5,321 nucleotides of DNA, from contig JAHFTZ010000200.1 of the NCBI GenBank assembly GCA_023265355.1, forward strand, positions 1 through 5,321, given 5' to 3'. Shown in pieces: positions 1-5,305 of the stretch. This DNA is from Terriglobus sp. Its GTDB lineage: Bacteria; Acidobacteriota; Terriglobia; Terriglobales; Acidobacteriaceae. The notes beneath the pieces were generated by a model. It was not told the origin of the DNA and did not search any database. It saw nothing but the letters and a program-made list of their open reading frames with translations. Made by a program: the position numbers and the translations under genes. Each line of letters starts with the position of its first letter. Position 1 is the first letter of the stretch.

Positions 1-1
1 G

Positions 2-264
2 AATAACTGGCTATTGGAAGGCATCCGGGAGTACGCGGTCGAACTCGTGCGGTCGAAGCACGACCTGAAGGTCTCCCGAGAGACGTTGCGGAAATAGATG
101 ATGGCCGATGGGCTATGGCTTTCCCGCAAGCAGTGCCGCAGCCTCGACTGCGCCGTGAGGCCTTCGGCGAGTTGATCCAGATCGATGGCAGCGACCATCG
201 CTGGTTCGAAAAGCGGGGTGACGCCTGTACGTTGCTTGTCTTCATCGACGACGCGACCAGTCGG
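2..264 (+). pseudogene. IS1202/ISNCY-type transposase remnant (integrase-core fragment)
   Basis: This is a broken piece of a DDE transposase of the IS1202/ISNCY type, which would catalyse cut-and-join transposition. Frame 2 (2-94) reads a helix-turn-helix end containing LKVSRETLRK, then a TAG at 95-97 where the family normally has Trp (LRKWM), then MMADGLWLSRKQ. The reading then moves to frame 1 at about 130-150 and continues PRLRREAFGELIQIDGSDHR, WFEKRG, and TLLVFIDDATSR up to base 264. IDGSDHRWFE and FIDDATSR are hallmarks of this family's catalytic core. About 14 residues expected between VRSK and HDLKV are missing, which suggests a small internal deletion. The family match stops at 264, so the rest of the core is gone. 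The N-terminus lies beyond the window edge. With a deletion, a stop, a frameshift and a truncation, it cannot be active. The family is assigned from remembered motifs. Confidence 0.75.
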
Positions 265-498
265 AGCGCGAGCGATGAACTCTTCATGATCACCCTCGGC
301 GATCGCAATCTCAGACACCTTTATCGCTGCAAGTTCTTTCGTTGTGTCGTTAGGATCTTTCTTCTGCATCAGTTCCAGCGCTTGATGTAGAAGAAAGAAT
401 TCGCCTGGGTTGGTGAGATGCGAGCGTACTCCCTCGCTAGGCGGTATCGACATATAGCTGAAGGTGCAACCATGAGGAAGCGAGAGCGACAATGGCCG
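265..498 (-). other. Open minus-strand segment, possibly a ParD-like antitoxin fragment
   Basis: On the minus strand this segment continues the HU-like fragment in the same frame. It reads RPLSLSLPHG, then SEGVRSHLTNPGEFFLLHQ, then ALELMQKKDPNDTTKELAAI and KVSEIAIAEGDHEEF. The pattern SLSLP, followed by TNPGEFF and an acidic helix, loosely recalls CopG/ParD antitoxins (iSLP...TpSEyfR...). The resemblance is faint and no adjacent ParE-type toxin is visible. Beyond base 265 the frame runs antisense through the transposase remnant without a stop to the window edge. It may be non-coding sequence that happens to be open, or one part of a chimera. I do not assign a function. Confidence 0.2.
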
Positions 499-660
499 AG
501 GGTTGCGGCCGATTCGAGCCGCACGCAGATCAAAGATGGCAGCAGACTGCTTCGCCGTCCACTCCAGCTTTTCTGCGATAAAGCGTACGAGCTCTGCCTT
601 GGCCATCTTCTTTGCCGCCTGTGTCTTCTTCGCAGGAACTGCAGGGGCCTTCTTCGTTGC
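499..660 (-). pseudogene. HU-like DNA-binding protein fragment with internal deletion
   Basis: The minus frame reads ATKKAPAVPAKKTQAAKK, then MAKAELVRFIAEKLEW and TAKQSAAIFD, then LRAARIGRNP. A Lys/Ala-rich tail followed by an HU N-terminal helix pair fits tailed HU-family nucleoid proteins. ARIGRNP matches the (A)RxGRNP element before the final strands of HU. About 30 residues that should separate the two parts, including the G-F/I-x-x-PG-G-L turn before the DNA-binding arms, are absent, so the fold would be incomplete. The normal start also appears lost. TAG occupies 661-663 just before GCA-ACG-AAG, and removing one A would restore ATG-GCA behind a GAGGG Shine-Dalgarno sequence. The only in-frame ATG is at 606. 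I infer a decayed gene with moderate confidence. A small functional protein starting at 606 is less likely. Confidence 0.45.
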
Positions 661-708
661 CTATGTAACCCTCATTTCAGTGTGTAGTGATTGAAAGCGT
701 ATTGTTGT

Positions 709-894
709 TTACTTCTTTGGTGAAATTTTCCTCGCCGGAATAGAAGGGACTTCTTTCGGAGGAGACAGGTGAGCCAGAACTGACGCACCGAGTTCACGCG
801 TCTCTTCGGTTGTGAGCATGCTGGGAGATTTGGTTGCTTTGGCGGCGAGTTTCTTGATCTTGGGGGAAGTGATTGCTGCAGGAGCTTTAGGCAT
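709..894 (-). CDS. Small basic Lys/Ala/Pro-rich hypothetical protein (61 aa)
   Basis: A 61-residue open frame starts at ATG 892-894 and stops at 709-711. The sequence begins MPKAPAAITSPKIKKLAAK, has a central helix-like stretch ETRELGASVLAH, and ends in a Pro/Lys tail, ARKISPKK. It has 10 Lys and 2 Arg against 4 Glu and no Asp, so it is strongly basic. There is no signal peptide or membrane segment. The layout, basic ends around a short REL-ASVLAH helix, recalls small uncharacterised proteins found beside tailed HU genes in acidobacteria, and here an HU-like fragment lies about 50 bases downstream on the same strand. A nucleic-acid-associated role is therefore a guess. No good Shine-Dalgarno sequence precedes the start, so it may be leaderless or not expressed. 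An overlapping 87-codon frame on the same strand looks less protein-like. Confidence 0.45.
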   Translation of the reverse strand: MPKAPAAITSPKIKKLAAKATKSPSMLTTEETRELGASVLAHLSPPKEVPSIPARKISPKK

Positions 895-901
895 TGCATC
901 A

Positions 902-907
902 TTGTAC
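902..907 (-). promoter_or_regulatory. Candidate -10 box (TACAAT) for a leaderless start
   Basis: On the minus strand TACAAT is followed by six bases (GATGCA) and then the ATG of the 61-residue protein. This spacing would place transcription initiation at or next to the start codon, as in leaderless bacterial genes, and no Shine-Dalgarno sequence is present to argue otherwise. No convincing -35 hexamer is visible upstream. Confidence 0.25.
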
Positions 908-935
908 GTTGTCTAGTCGCGCAAACTGGATACAC

Positions 936-1264
936 GAACTTCGAAGCATCTAAACCATTACGGTAAGAAATTAGCTGAGTGTTCGTCTAGGTGCAGACCC
1001 CGCTCCATCGCAATTTTTTGCCCAGGTGGGTGGCTGGGACGGCGTGGTGCGGATGCTGTTTCATCCATCCCGCATCTAACATTGATTCAGCGCCGGGCTT
1101 TGCTTGAGGCATACGCAACGTTGACTGCGTAGCGGGACGCTGTGCGGAGGGCTGGCGTGAGGCGGTTCTGTATCTGTCGACCATTGGAGCCCAAGCTAAG
1201 CAAACCAATCTGCTCTCGCAGCACACCATTAGAGAATCCCTCTTTTGGGAGCTGAGGATTCCCG
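936..1264. other. Gene-free stretch, nothing recognised
   Basis: No frame on either strand reads like a protein here. The plus frames are broken by frequent stops. The long minus frame crossing this stretch has low-complexity, Cys- and Gln-rich text typical of a shadow frame. It borders the IS6-type remnant and may be degraded mobile-element sequence, but no motif supports that. No tRNA-like cloverleaf, tandem repeat or clear terminator was seen. Confidence 0.4.
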
Positions 1265-1444
1265 TTATTTTTTTTGGCCCGTCTGGTTCATTGAGAACAC
1301 TGCATGGGATGAGTTCCGTAATTTGTCCGTGAAAATAACGCGGGGCAGTTTCTCTGCCACATGTGGTAGTTTGCGAAAGAAGCGCAGAGCTGCCCAAGGG
1401 GCATGCTTCGGCTGAACCAGAATGTCGCTTGTACATGCATTTGT
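1265..1444 (-). pseudogene. IS6-family transposase core fragment
   Basis: One minus frame ending at TAA 1265-1267 reads DILVQPKHAPWAALRFFRKL, then PHVAEKLPRVIFTDKLRNSSHA. IS6 (IS26-like) transposases carry (V)LDILVQxRRNxxAAxRFFxKLL followed by PRVIVTDKLRSYGAA, where the Asp of TDKL is the second catalytic acidic residue. The order, spacing and wording match closely over about 45 residues. The segment has no start codon of its own. The upstream WRAVDQ-like stretch is unrecognisable, and the following EHR...NNRAENSH stretch with the catalytic Glu is absent before the stop. Neither terminal inverted repeat was found nearby. It is an isolated, inactive scrap of an IS6-type element. The overlapping 169-codon frame on the same strand is a shadow. 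Confidence 0.6.
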
Positions 1445-1641
1445 GCAGCCCCAACGATTTGATTCGTTCGGCGGTCTGCTGCAGATTTGCAGTCATGCCC
1501 AGTGCGCTAAGCTCTTGGGGCTACACATTCGGGACCTACCCGACCAATGGCCCGTTCGCATAATCTGTTGCTTCTACGCAGCGATAAATTAGGCGATGAG
1601 ATTGGGAATAATGCGAAGGTCGAGGTTTCATACACTACAAC
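1445..1641. other. Upstream region of the amidohydrolase gene, weak promoter signal
   Basis: No protein-like frame is visible. TACACT at 1631-1636 lies five bases before the ATG at 1642 and could be a -10 box for a leaderless message. The nearest purine-rich stretch, around 1615-1625, ends 16 bases before the ATG, too far for a usual ribosome binding site. No matching -35 hexamer is evident, so the promoter call is speculative. Confidence 0.2.
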
Positions 1642-3159
1642 ATGAAAATATCTATCGCGCGACCCTCCTGTTTCTTCTTACTCGCCGGCCTTGGCGCTGC
1701 GACTGCTTTGGCACAGAGCGCGGCCATACCCGCCAAAGACAGTCAACCAACGGCTGCAGTAACTCCAGCAGCCTCGCTCAAGCCCCTCATACGCACGGAT
1801 GCGCCTGTGATTGCCCTGACACATGTGACTTTGTTCGATGGAACTGGATCGGCTCCGGGGCATGACCAGACTGTCCTTCTCGATCACGGCCGGATTGCCT
1901 TCGTTGGACCATCTGCCGATGCAACAATCCCGCAGGGCGCTCAGATACTCGACGAACACGGTAAGACGGTTCTGCCGGGGCTGGTGGGTATGCACGAACA
2001 TCTGTTTTACATCTCTGCCGGCGGTGGTCCGAATCACCTGATTCTAGGAACTGAGCAGGCAGAGACAGCTCCACGTTTATACCTGGCTGCCGGGGTAACG
2101 ACCGCACGCACGACAGGCTCTATCGAACCTTTGGCAGATCTGGCGATCAAGGCAGCGATTGACGCGGTGAAGCAGCCTGGACCCGATCTTGATGTAACGG
2201 GACCATATCTGGACGGCAACGGCACGTTCCTTATGCAGAACCAGGTGATTACTGGACCGCAGGATGCGCGTGAGACGGTGGACTATTGGAGCAAGAGAGG
2301 AGTCACCTCATTCAAAGCCTACATGTTCGTGAAGCCCGAGGCGTTGAAGGCAGCGATTGAGGAAGCCCACGCACGGAGTGCCAAAATAACTGGGCACCTG
2401 TGCTCGGTCGGCTTTTCCGAGGCAGCCGAGATGGGCATCGACAACCTGGAACATGGCTTACTGGTGGACACGGAGTTCAACCCGCAGAAGGTAACAGGGG
2501 TGTGTCCGGCCACGACTCCGGCATCGGTCCAGGCACTTCTCGCGCTTGATGTTCACGGGACACAGATTCAGGGCCTAATTCACACGTTGGTCACGCATCA
2601 CGTCGCGGTGACCTCGACGTTGGCGATCTATGAGAACTTCGACGCAGAAGAACCGCCGATGAATACGCTGGAACGGACGCATTCGAGTTTGAGCACGCTT
2701 TCGTGGACCGACTTTCTCAAATTAAAGAGCCTGCTCGGCAAGCGCTCGCGTGCCGGCGAACCAAGTACCACGATTCAACTACTTCATCTGGAGATGGCGT
2801 TCGAGCGTGAATTCGCTCGACAGGGTGGCTTGCTGCTTGCGGGCTGCGACCCGACCGGGCTGGGTGGAGTTGTCGCCGGGTATGGAGACCAGCGGTCGAT
2901 GGAACTGCTGATACAGGCTGGATTTTCTCCTGCGGAGGCGGTCGCGATCTACTCAAGTCATGCAGCGCAGTATCTTGGTCGGCAGAAGACCATCGGTACA
3001 GTAGCGACAGGGATGGATGCCAATCTGCTTATTCTCGATGGAGACTTTGAACACGATGCTTCGTCGATTCACAGACCAGAGATCGTCTTCAAAAATGGGA
3101 TCGGTTGGGACTCGGTGAAGCTACAAGCTTCGGTCGCAGGTTTGGCGGGCCAGCGCTGA
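1642..3159 (+). CDS. Secreted metal-dependent amidohydrolase (imidazolonepropionase-like, Sgx9260-type)
   Basis: This 505-residue protein belongs to the amidohydrolase superfamily and should hydrolyse an amide-type bond. Residues 1-24 form a Sec signal peptide (basic n-region, core FFLLAGLGAATALA, likely cleavage after ALA24), so it acts outside the cytoplasm. Residues 56-112 form the N-terminal part of the beta-sandwich (LTHVTLFDGTG, GRIAFVG, KTVLPGL). The TIM-barrel follows with the full binuclear metal centre: His118 and His120 (GMHEHL), Lys225 (FKAY, presumably carbamylated), His252 (ITGHL), His271 (NLEHG) and Asp403 (AGCDPTG). The tail (GTVATGMDANLLILDGD) completes the sandwich. Layout and length suit the COG1228 group, whose Sgx9260 relatives include Xaa-Pro dipeptidases. 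The true substrate cannot be read from sequence. TAA at 1609-1611 and no other in-frame start make ATG 1642 the only choice, although no Shine-Dalgarno sequence is close. It stands alone, with pseudogene debris on both sides. Confidence 0.93.
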   Translation: MKISIARPSCFFLLAGLGAATALAQSAAIPAKDSQPTAAVTPAASLKPLIRTDAPVIALTHVTLFDGTGSAPGHDQTVLLDHGRIAFVGPSADATIPQGAQILDEHGKTVLPGLVGMHEHLFYISAGGGPNHLILGTEQAETAPRLYLAAGVTTARTTGSIEPLADLAIKAAIDAVKQPGPDLDVTGPYLDGNGTFLMQNQVITGPQDARETVDYWSKRGVTSFKAYMFVKPEALKAAIEEAHARSAKITGHLCSVGFSEAAEMGIDNLEHGLLVDTEFNPQKVTGVCPATTPASVQALLALDVHGTQIQGLIHTLVTHHVAVTSTLAIYENFDAEEPPMNTLERTHSSLSTLSWTDFLKLKSLLGKRSRAGEPSTTIQLLHLEMAFEREFARQGGLLLAGCDPTGLGGVVAGYGDQRSMELLIQAGFSPAEAVAIYSSHAAQYLGRQKTIGTVATGMDANLLILDGDFEHDASSIHRPEIVFKNGIGWDSVKLQASVAGLAGQR

Positions 3160-3243
3160 GGTGTAAGGCCTTCTCCCTGAGAGGCGGAGAGTCTGCGGAT
3201 GCAATGGCGATATGCGCGCGAGGGCTCTGTTGCAGCTTTATGG

Positions 3244-3262
3244 CTTGGCCAGTGGAGCCAAG
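3244..3262. repeat. Short perfect hairpin downstream of the amidohydrolase
   Basis: CTTGGC (3244-3249) and GCCAAG (3257-3262) form a 6-bp stem with a 7-base loop, 85 bases after the amidohydrolase stop. No T-run follows, so it is not a standard intrinsic terminator. It could still protect the 3' end of the message or be chance. Confidence 0.25.
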
Positions 3263-3300
3263 GCGTTAGCCTCTGATACATCACGCCGCCTGTGCTTTGA

Positions 3301-3606
3301 GCTGTTCAGCGCTTTTGGTCAGCAGGTCTTCGATCGCGGGCATATCTCACAATTGCTGCCATCGGCTATACAATCGGCGCGCCCATCGTACTCATCGGTC
3401 TCTATCATTCGAGTCTGTTTGGGTTCAGCGACGCAGTGACGGGCATTTGTATGTTTCGGTCTACGATTTGAGGCATTTGCCTGCATGCTGGCGAATGCCT
3501 CAATGTTGCTTCTTTTCATCCGGTCCGGCGCGCTCATGCCATTGCAACGCGCCCCGGCTGCCGTAGGGTCCACGGCATTCTCTACTACATTTTTACGAGC
3601 CTGCTT
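3301..3606 (+). pseudogene. Probable decayed MFS-type membrane transporter fragment
   Basis: Three successive pieces read like adjoining membrane segments of one protein. Frame 1 (3301-3453) gives LRSRAYLTIAAIGYTIGAP, then IVLIGLYHSSLFGFSDAVTG. Frame 2 (3455-3523) gives FGLRFEAFACMLANASMLLL. Frame 1 again (3562-3606) gives RRVHGILYYIFTSLL. In MFS transporters of the spinster type a RxRxY-(hydrophobic helix) element is followed by FGxxxxxxDANxxP and then RATxYGILN, and these pieces fall in that order at about the right spacing. At least two frameshifts separate them, and frame 1 closes with TGA at 3469-3471. Each match is loose, so the family call is an inference from segment order and hydrophobicity. 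The N-terminal half and the final helices are not recognisable. Confidence 0.3.
3468..3503. repeat. Near-perfect 14-bp inverted repeat with 8-base loop
   Basis: TTGAGGCATTTGCC (3468-3481) and GGCGAATGCCTCAA (3490-3503) pair over all 14 positions with one G-T pair. The 8-base centre TGCATGCT contains the palindrome GCATGC. A T-rich stretch (TTGCTTCTTTTC) follows on the plus strand, so an intrinsic terminator is possible. The arms also lie inside the probable transporter remnant. The 14-8-14 geometry resembles tyrosine-recombinase core sites, but the centre is nearly symmetric and no recombinase gene is nearby. The structure is certain and the role is not. Confidence 0.6.
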
Positions 3607-3747
3607 TGCCAATTCATGTTTAAACGGTTGTGGAAGCTATACGGTGCGCTGGAATAGGAGCGCCTTAAAAGTTAGCTTTCTTGAGCGGCTGGATATGGGC
3701 TCGTCCTCGGTCGGAAGGTACAACATATATTTGGAGGCATATATCTG

Positions 3748-4181
3748 CTGGCTTTCGTGCAGGAGGGAATATCGGACAACAATCTCATCTTTTTCGCACA
3801 AAGGATCGGGCCCACGGTCAGCTGCGCTCCATTTTCGATAAGAGCGGATTCGGCATGGTTCTGGTCGGAATGCCGGGGATCGAAAAGCGCGTAACTCGTT
3901 ACCCGCAGATCTTTTCCAGAATTGGCTCTGCTCATGAGTTCAGAGCACTCAGAGGTGCCGACATCCAGGTTTTGCCCGAGGAACGATGGACGCCTGTGGG
4001 CATACACTTCCCTGATTCGCCCCCTAGTCCGGAGGTGGTCTCTGCGATCATCCACCCGCGGCAACTTCCACCTGCTTGTTCGCTTGCTGGTGGAGCGGGT
4101 TCTCGCAACCAACAAGCTTCCATCCCTATCACTCGATGTCGTCTAGACCGCTCGCGAGAATCTGTCATCGGACGAGCCTGA
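3748..4181 (+). pseudogene. Transposon-type AAA+ ATPase remnant (TniB/TnsC/MuB-like), C-terminal half
   Basis: AAA+ ATPases of this type bind target DNA and activate a partner transposase. The remnant reads DNNLIFF in frame 1 (the strand before Walker B, itself corrupted where IDEADR is expected at about 3793-3812). Frame 3 then gives QLRSIFDKSGFGMVLVGMPG, IEKRVTRYPQIFSRIGSAHE, and RWTPVGIHFPDS to EVVSAII at about 4050. Frame 1 follows with RGNFHLLVRLLVERVLATNK to a TAG at 4144-4146, where Glu is usual in VVExARENL. It then reads TARENL, and frame 3 finishes VIGRA before TGA 4179-4181. LVGMPGIEKRxxRYPQxxSRIGxxHEF and GNFxLLxRL...ARENLVIG are strong family signatures. Walker A and the N-terminus are missing. 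At least three frameshifts and one nonsense codon make it inactive, and no partner transposase is seen. The frame-3 run 3681-4181 is open throughout but mixes correct and shifted text. Confidence 0.65.
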
Positions 4182-4241
4182 TATGGTCCGGCCTATCCGT
4201 GGGCTGGTTTGCCAAATAATTAGCACAGGAATTCGCCACTT

Positions 4242-4296
4242 AATTGAAAAACAACACATAAGCGCATAACCATAAAGCGCATTTATGTATTCAATT
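4242..4296. repeat. Imperfect AT-rich dyad with GCGC cores
   Basis: Three nested arms pair in order: AATTGAA (4242-4248) with TTCAATT (4290-4296), ACATAA (4256-4261) with TTATGT (4283-4288), and GCGC (4262-4265) with GCGC (4277-4280), with small bulges between. The same stretch contains a near direct repeat, CATAAGCGCAT (4257-4267) and CATAAAGCGCAT (4271-4282). It lies between convergent reading directions and could be a bidirectional terminator, a protein-binding site or an element end. Confidence 0.4.
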
Positions 4297-4325
4297 CCGA
4301 AAGCCTGCTGCTCACTGTTTCGGGA
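4295..4325. repeat. 8-bp inverted repeat with 15-base loop
   Basis: TTCCGAAA (4295-4302) pairs with TTTCGGGA (4318-4325), with one G-T pair. It directly abuts the AT-rich dyad and lies about 85 bases beyond the reductase stop. Neither side carries the long T-run of a standard terminator. It may contribute to ending the reductase transcript. Confidence 0.3.
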
Positions 4326-4408
4326 GGATTTCTGGTGTTGTCCTGGCGGCGGATCACTTCTGCTCGTTTGACCCCTGGAAAATACTTCGTACAGCGCCAA
4401 ACCTTCCT

Positions 4409-5293
4409 TTATCGCTTAGGCACTGCGCCGATGGCATCGAGTTCTGTGAGCACCTCAGCGGGGAGCTGCAGCGTGGCGGCGTTCAGATTCTCGCGAAGGT
4501 GTTCCACCGTCGATGTGCCCGGAATCAACAGGATGTTGGGCGAGCGTTGCAGGAGCCATGCCAGCGCGACCTGCATCGGTGTGGCCTGCAGCGAAGCCGC
4601 TGCTGTGTTCAGCGCGTTGGACTGGAGCGGTGTGAACCCTCCCAGCGGAAAGAACGGTGCATACGCCACGCCCTGCTTTGCAAGCTCGTCGATAAAGTCA
4701 TCATCGTGACGGTGGGCCAGGTTGTACATATTCTGGACGCATACGATCTCGGAGATCGCCTGTCCTTGCTTGAACTGGCCGGGAGTGACATTGCTTAGAC
4801 CGAGGTGGCGAATGAGGCCCTGCTGCTTGAGTTCGGCGAGGACCGTCAGAGGCTCTTCAATCGACCCTTCCGCTGGCTCTGCGATTCCTCCCACCCGCAG
4901 GTTTACGACGTCCAGCGTGTCGAGACCGAGGTTGCGAAGATTGTCGTGCACGCCATCGATCAGTTCCTGACGAGAAAGAGCATGCACCCAGGATTTATCC
5001 GCCTTCCTGCGAGCGCCTAACTTGGTGACAATCGTCAGATTGGCCGCATAGGGATGCAGCGCCTGCTTGATGATCTGATTGGTGACATGCGGACCATAAA
5101 AGTCGGAGGTGTCGATGTGGTTCACGCCAGAGGCGACAGCCTCTTGCAGCACGGCAATCGCACCGTCTACATCCTTCGGCGGTCCCCAGACATGCGGTCC
5201 GGCCAACTGCATCGCACCGTACCCCATGCGGTTCAAGGTCATCGAAGTACCAGGAAGAGTAAAGCTGCCACCGAGATCCATCTGCTTCGTCAT
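4409..5293 (-). CDS. pdxI: Aldo/keto reductase, pyridoxal reductase PdxI (YdbC) family
   Basis: This 294-residue cytosolic aldo/keto reductase closely matches remembered E. coli PdxI/YdbC (286 residues) along its whole length. Shared stretches include NRxGYGAMQLAGP, GVNHIDTSDFYGPHVTNQII, HDNLRNLGLDxLDVVNLRV, VPFFPLGGFTPLQS-type sequence and TPMQVALAWLLQRSPNILLI. PdxI uses NADPH to reduce pyridoxal to pyridoxine in vitamin B6 salvage. Of the AKR catalytic tetrad, Asp61, Tyr66 and Lys91 (VTKLGARR) are present. The usual His is replaced by Asn131 in VVNLR, as in the E. coli protein. The C-terminal IPGTSTVEHLRENL (257-270) is the NADPH adenine-phosphate binding segment. The start at 5293 is supported by AAGGAG six bases upstream. 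No cotranscribed gene is visible. Exact substrate preference is inferred from family membership; a general aldehyde reductase remains possible. Confidence 0.93.
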   Translation of the reverse strand: MTKQMDLGGSFTLPGTSMTLNRMGYGAMQLAGPHVWGPPKDVDGAIAVLQEAVASGVNHIDTSDFYGPHVTNQIIKQALHPYAANLTIVTKLGARRKADKSWVHALSRQELIDGVHDNLRNLGLDTLDVVNLRVGGIAEPAEGSIEEPLTVLAELKQQGLIRHLGLSNVTPGQFKQGQAISEIVCVQNMYNLAHRHDDDFIDELAKQGVAYAPFFPLGGFTPLQSNALNTAAASLQATPMQVALAWLLQRSPNILLIPGTSTVEHLRENLNAATLQLPAEVLTELDAIGAVPKR

Positions 5294-5299
5294 TTGTTT

Positions 5300-5305
5300 C
5301 TCCTT
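5300..5305 (-). promoter_or_regulatory. Strong ribosome binding site for pdxI
   Basis: On the minus strand AAGGAG lies six bases (AAACAA) before the ATG at 5291-5293. This textbook Shine-Dalgarno spacing fixes the reductase start and contrasts with the amidohydrolase and the 61-residue protein, neither of which has one. Confidence 0.85.

Larger units (their letters stand above)
4182..4408. other. Spacer between the ATPase remnant and pdxI, no gene seen
   Basis: This AT-richer spacer separates the plus-strand ATPase remnant from the minus-strand reductase. It holds two dyads, described separately. An 85-codon minus frame crossing it has no recognisable motif. No clear T-tailed terminator for the reductase was found directly after its stop. 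Confidence 0.4.

Noticed and set aside
987..1496. 169-codon minus-strand open frame
   Set aside because: Its text is Cys/Gln/Arg-rich without protein-like patterning, and the IS6 transposase signature lies in a different frame over 1265-1444.
3173..3191. Possible terminator just after the amidohydrolase stop (TCTCC/GGAGA)
   Set aside because: The stem is only five pairs with a nine-base loop and no T-run.
3319..3612. 97-codon minus frame
   Set aside because: It is antisense to the hydrophobic transporter-like pieces, has no recognisable domain and no ribosome binding site.
3646..3663. GCGCT/AGCGC hairpin upstream of the ATPase remnant
   Set aside because: A 5-bp stem with an 8-base loop is expected by chance in a window of this size and composition.
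3672..4115. 147-codon minus frame
   Set aside because: It is antisense to the ATPase remnant and shows no motif of its own.
3681..4181. 166-codon plus frame as an intact gene
   Set aside because: Only the middle matches the AAA+ ATPase family. The correct reading shifts to frame 1 before about 3800 and again after about 4050, so it is a pseudogene.
4143..4400. 85-codon minus frame downstream of pdxI
   Set aside because: It has no motif and no Shine-Dalgarno sequence, and it crosses the dyad-rich spacer.
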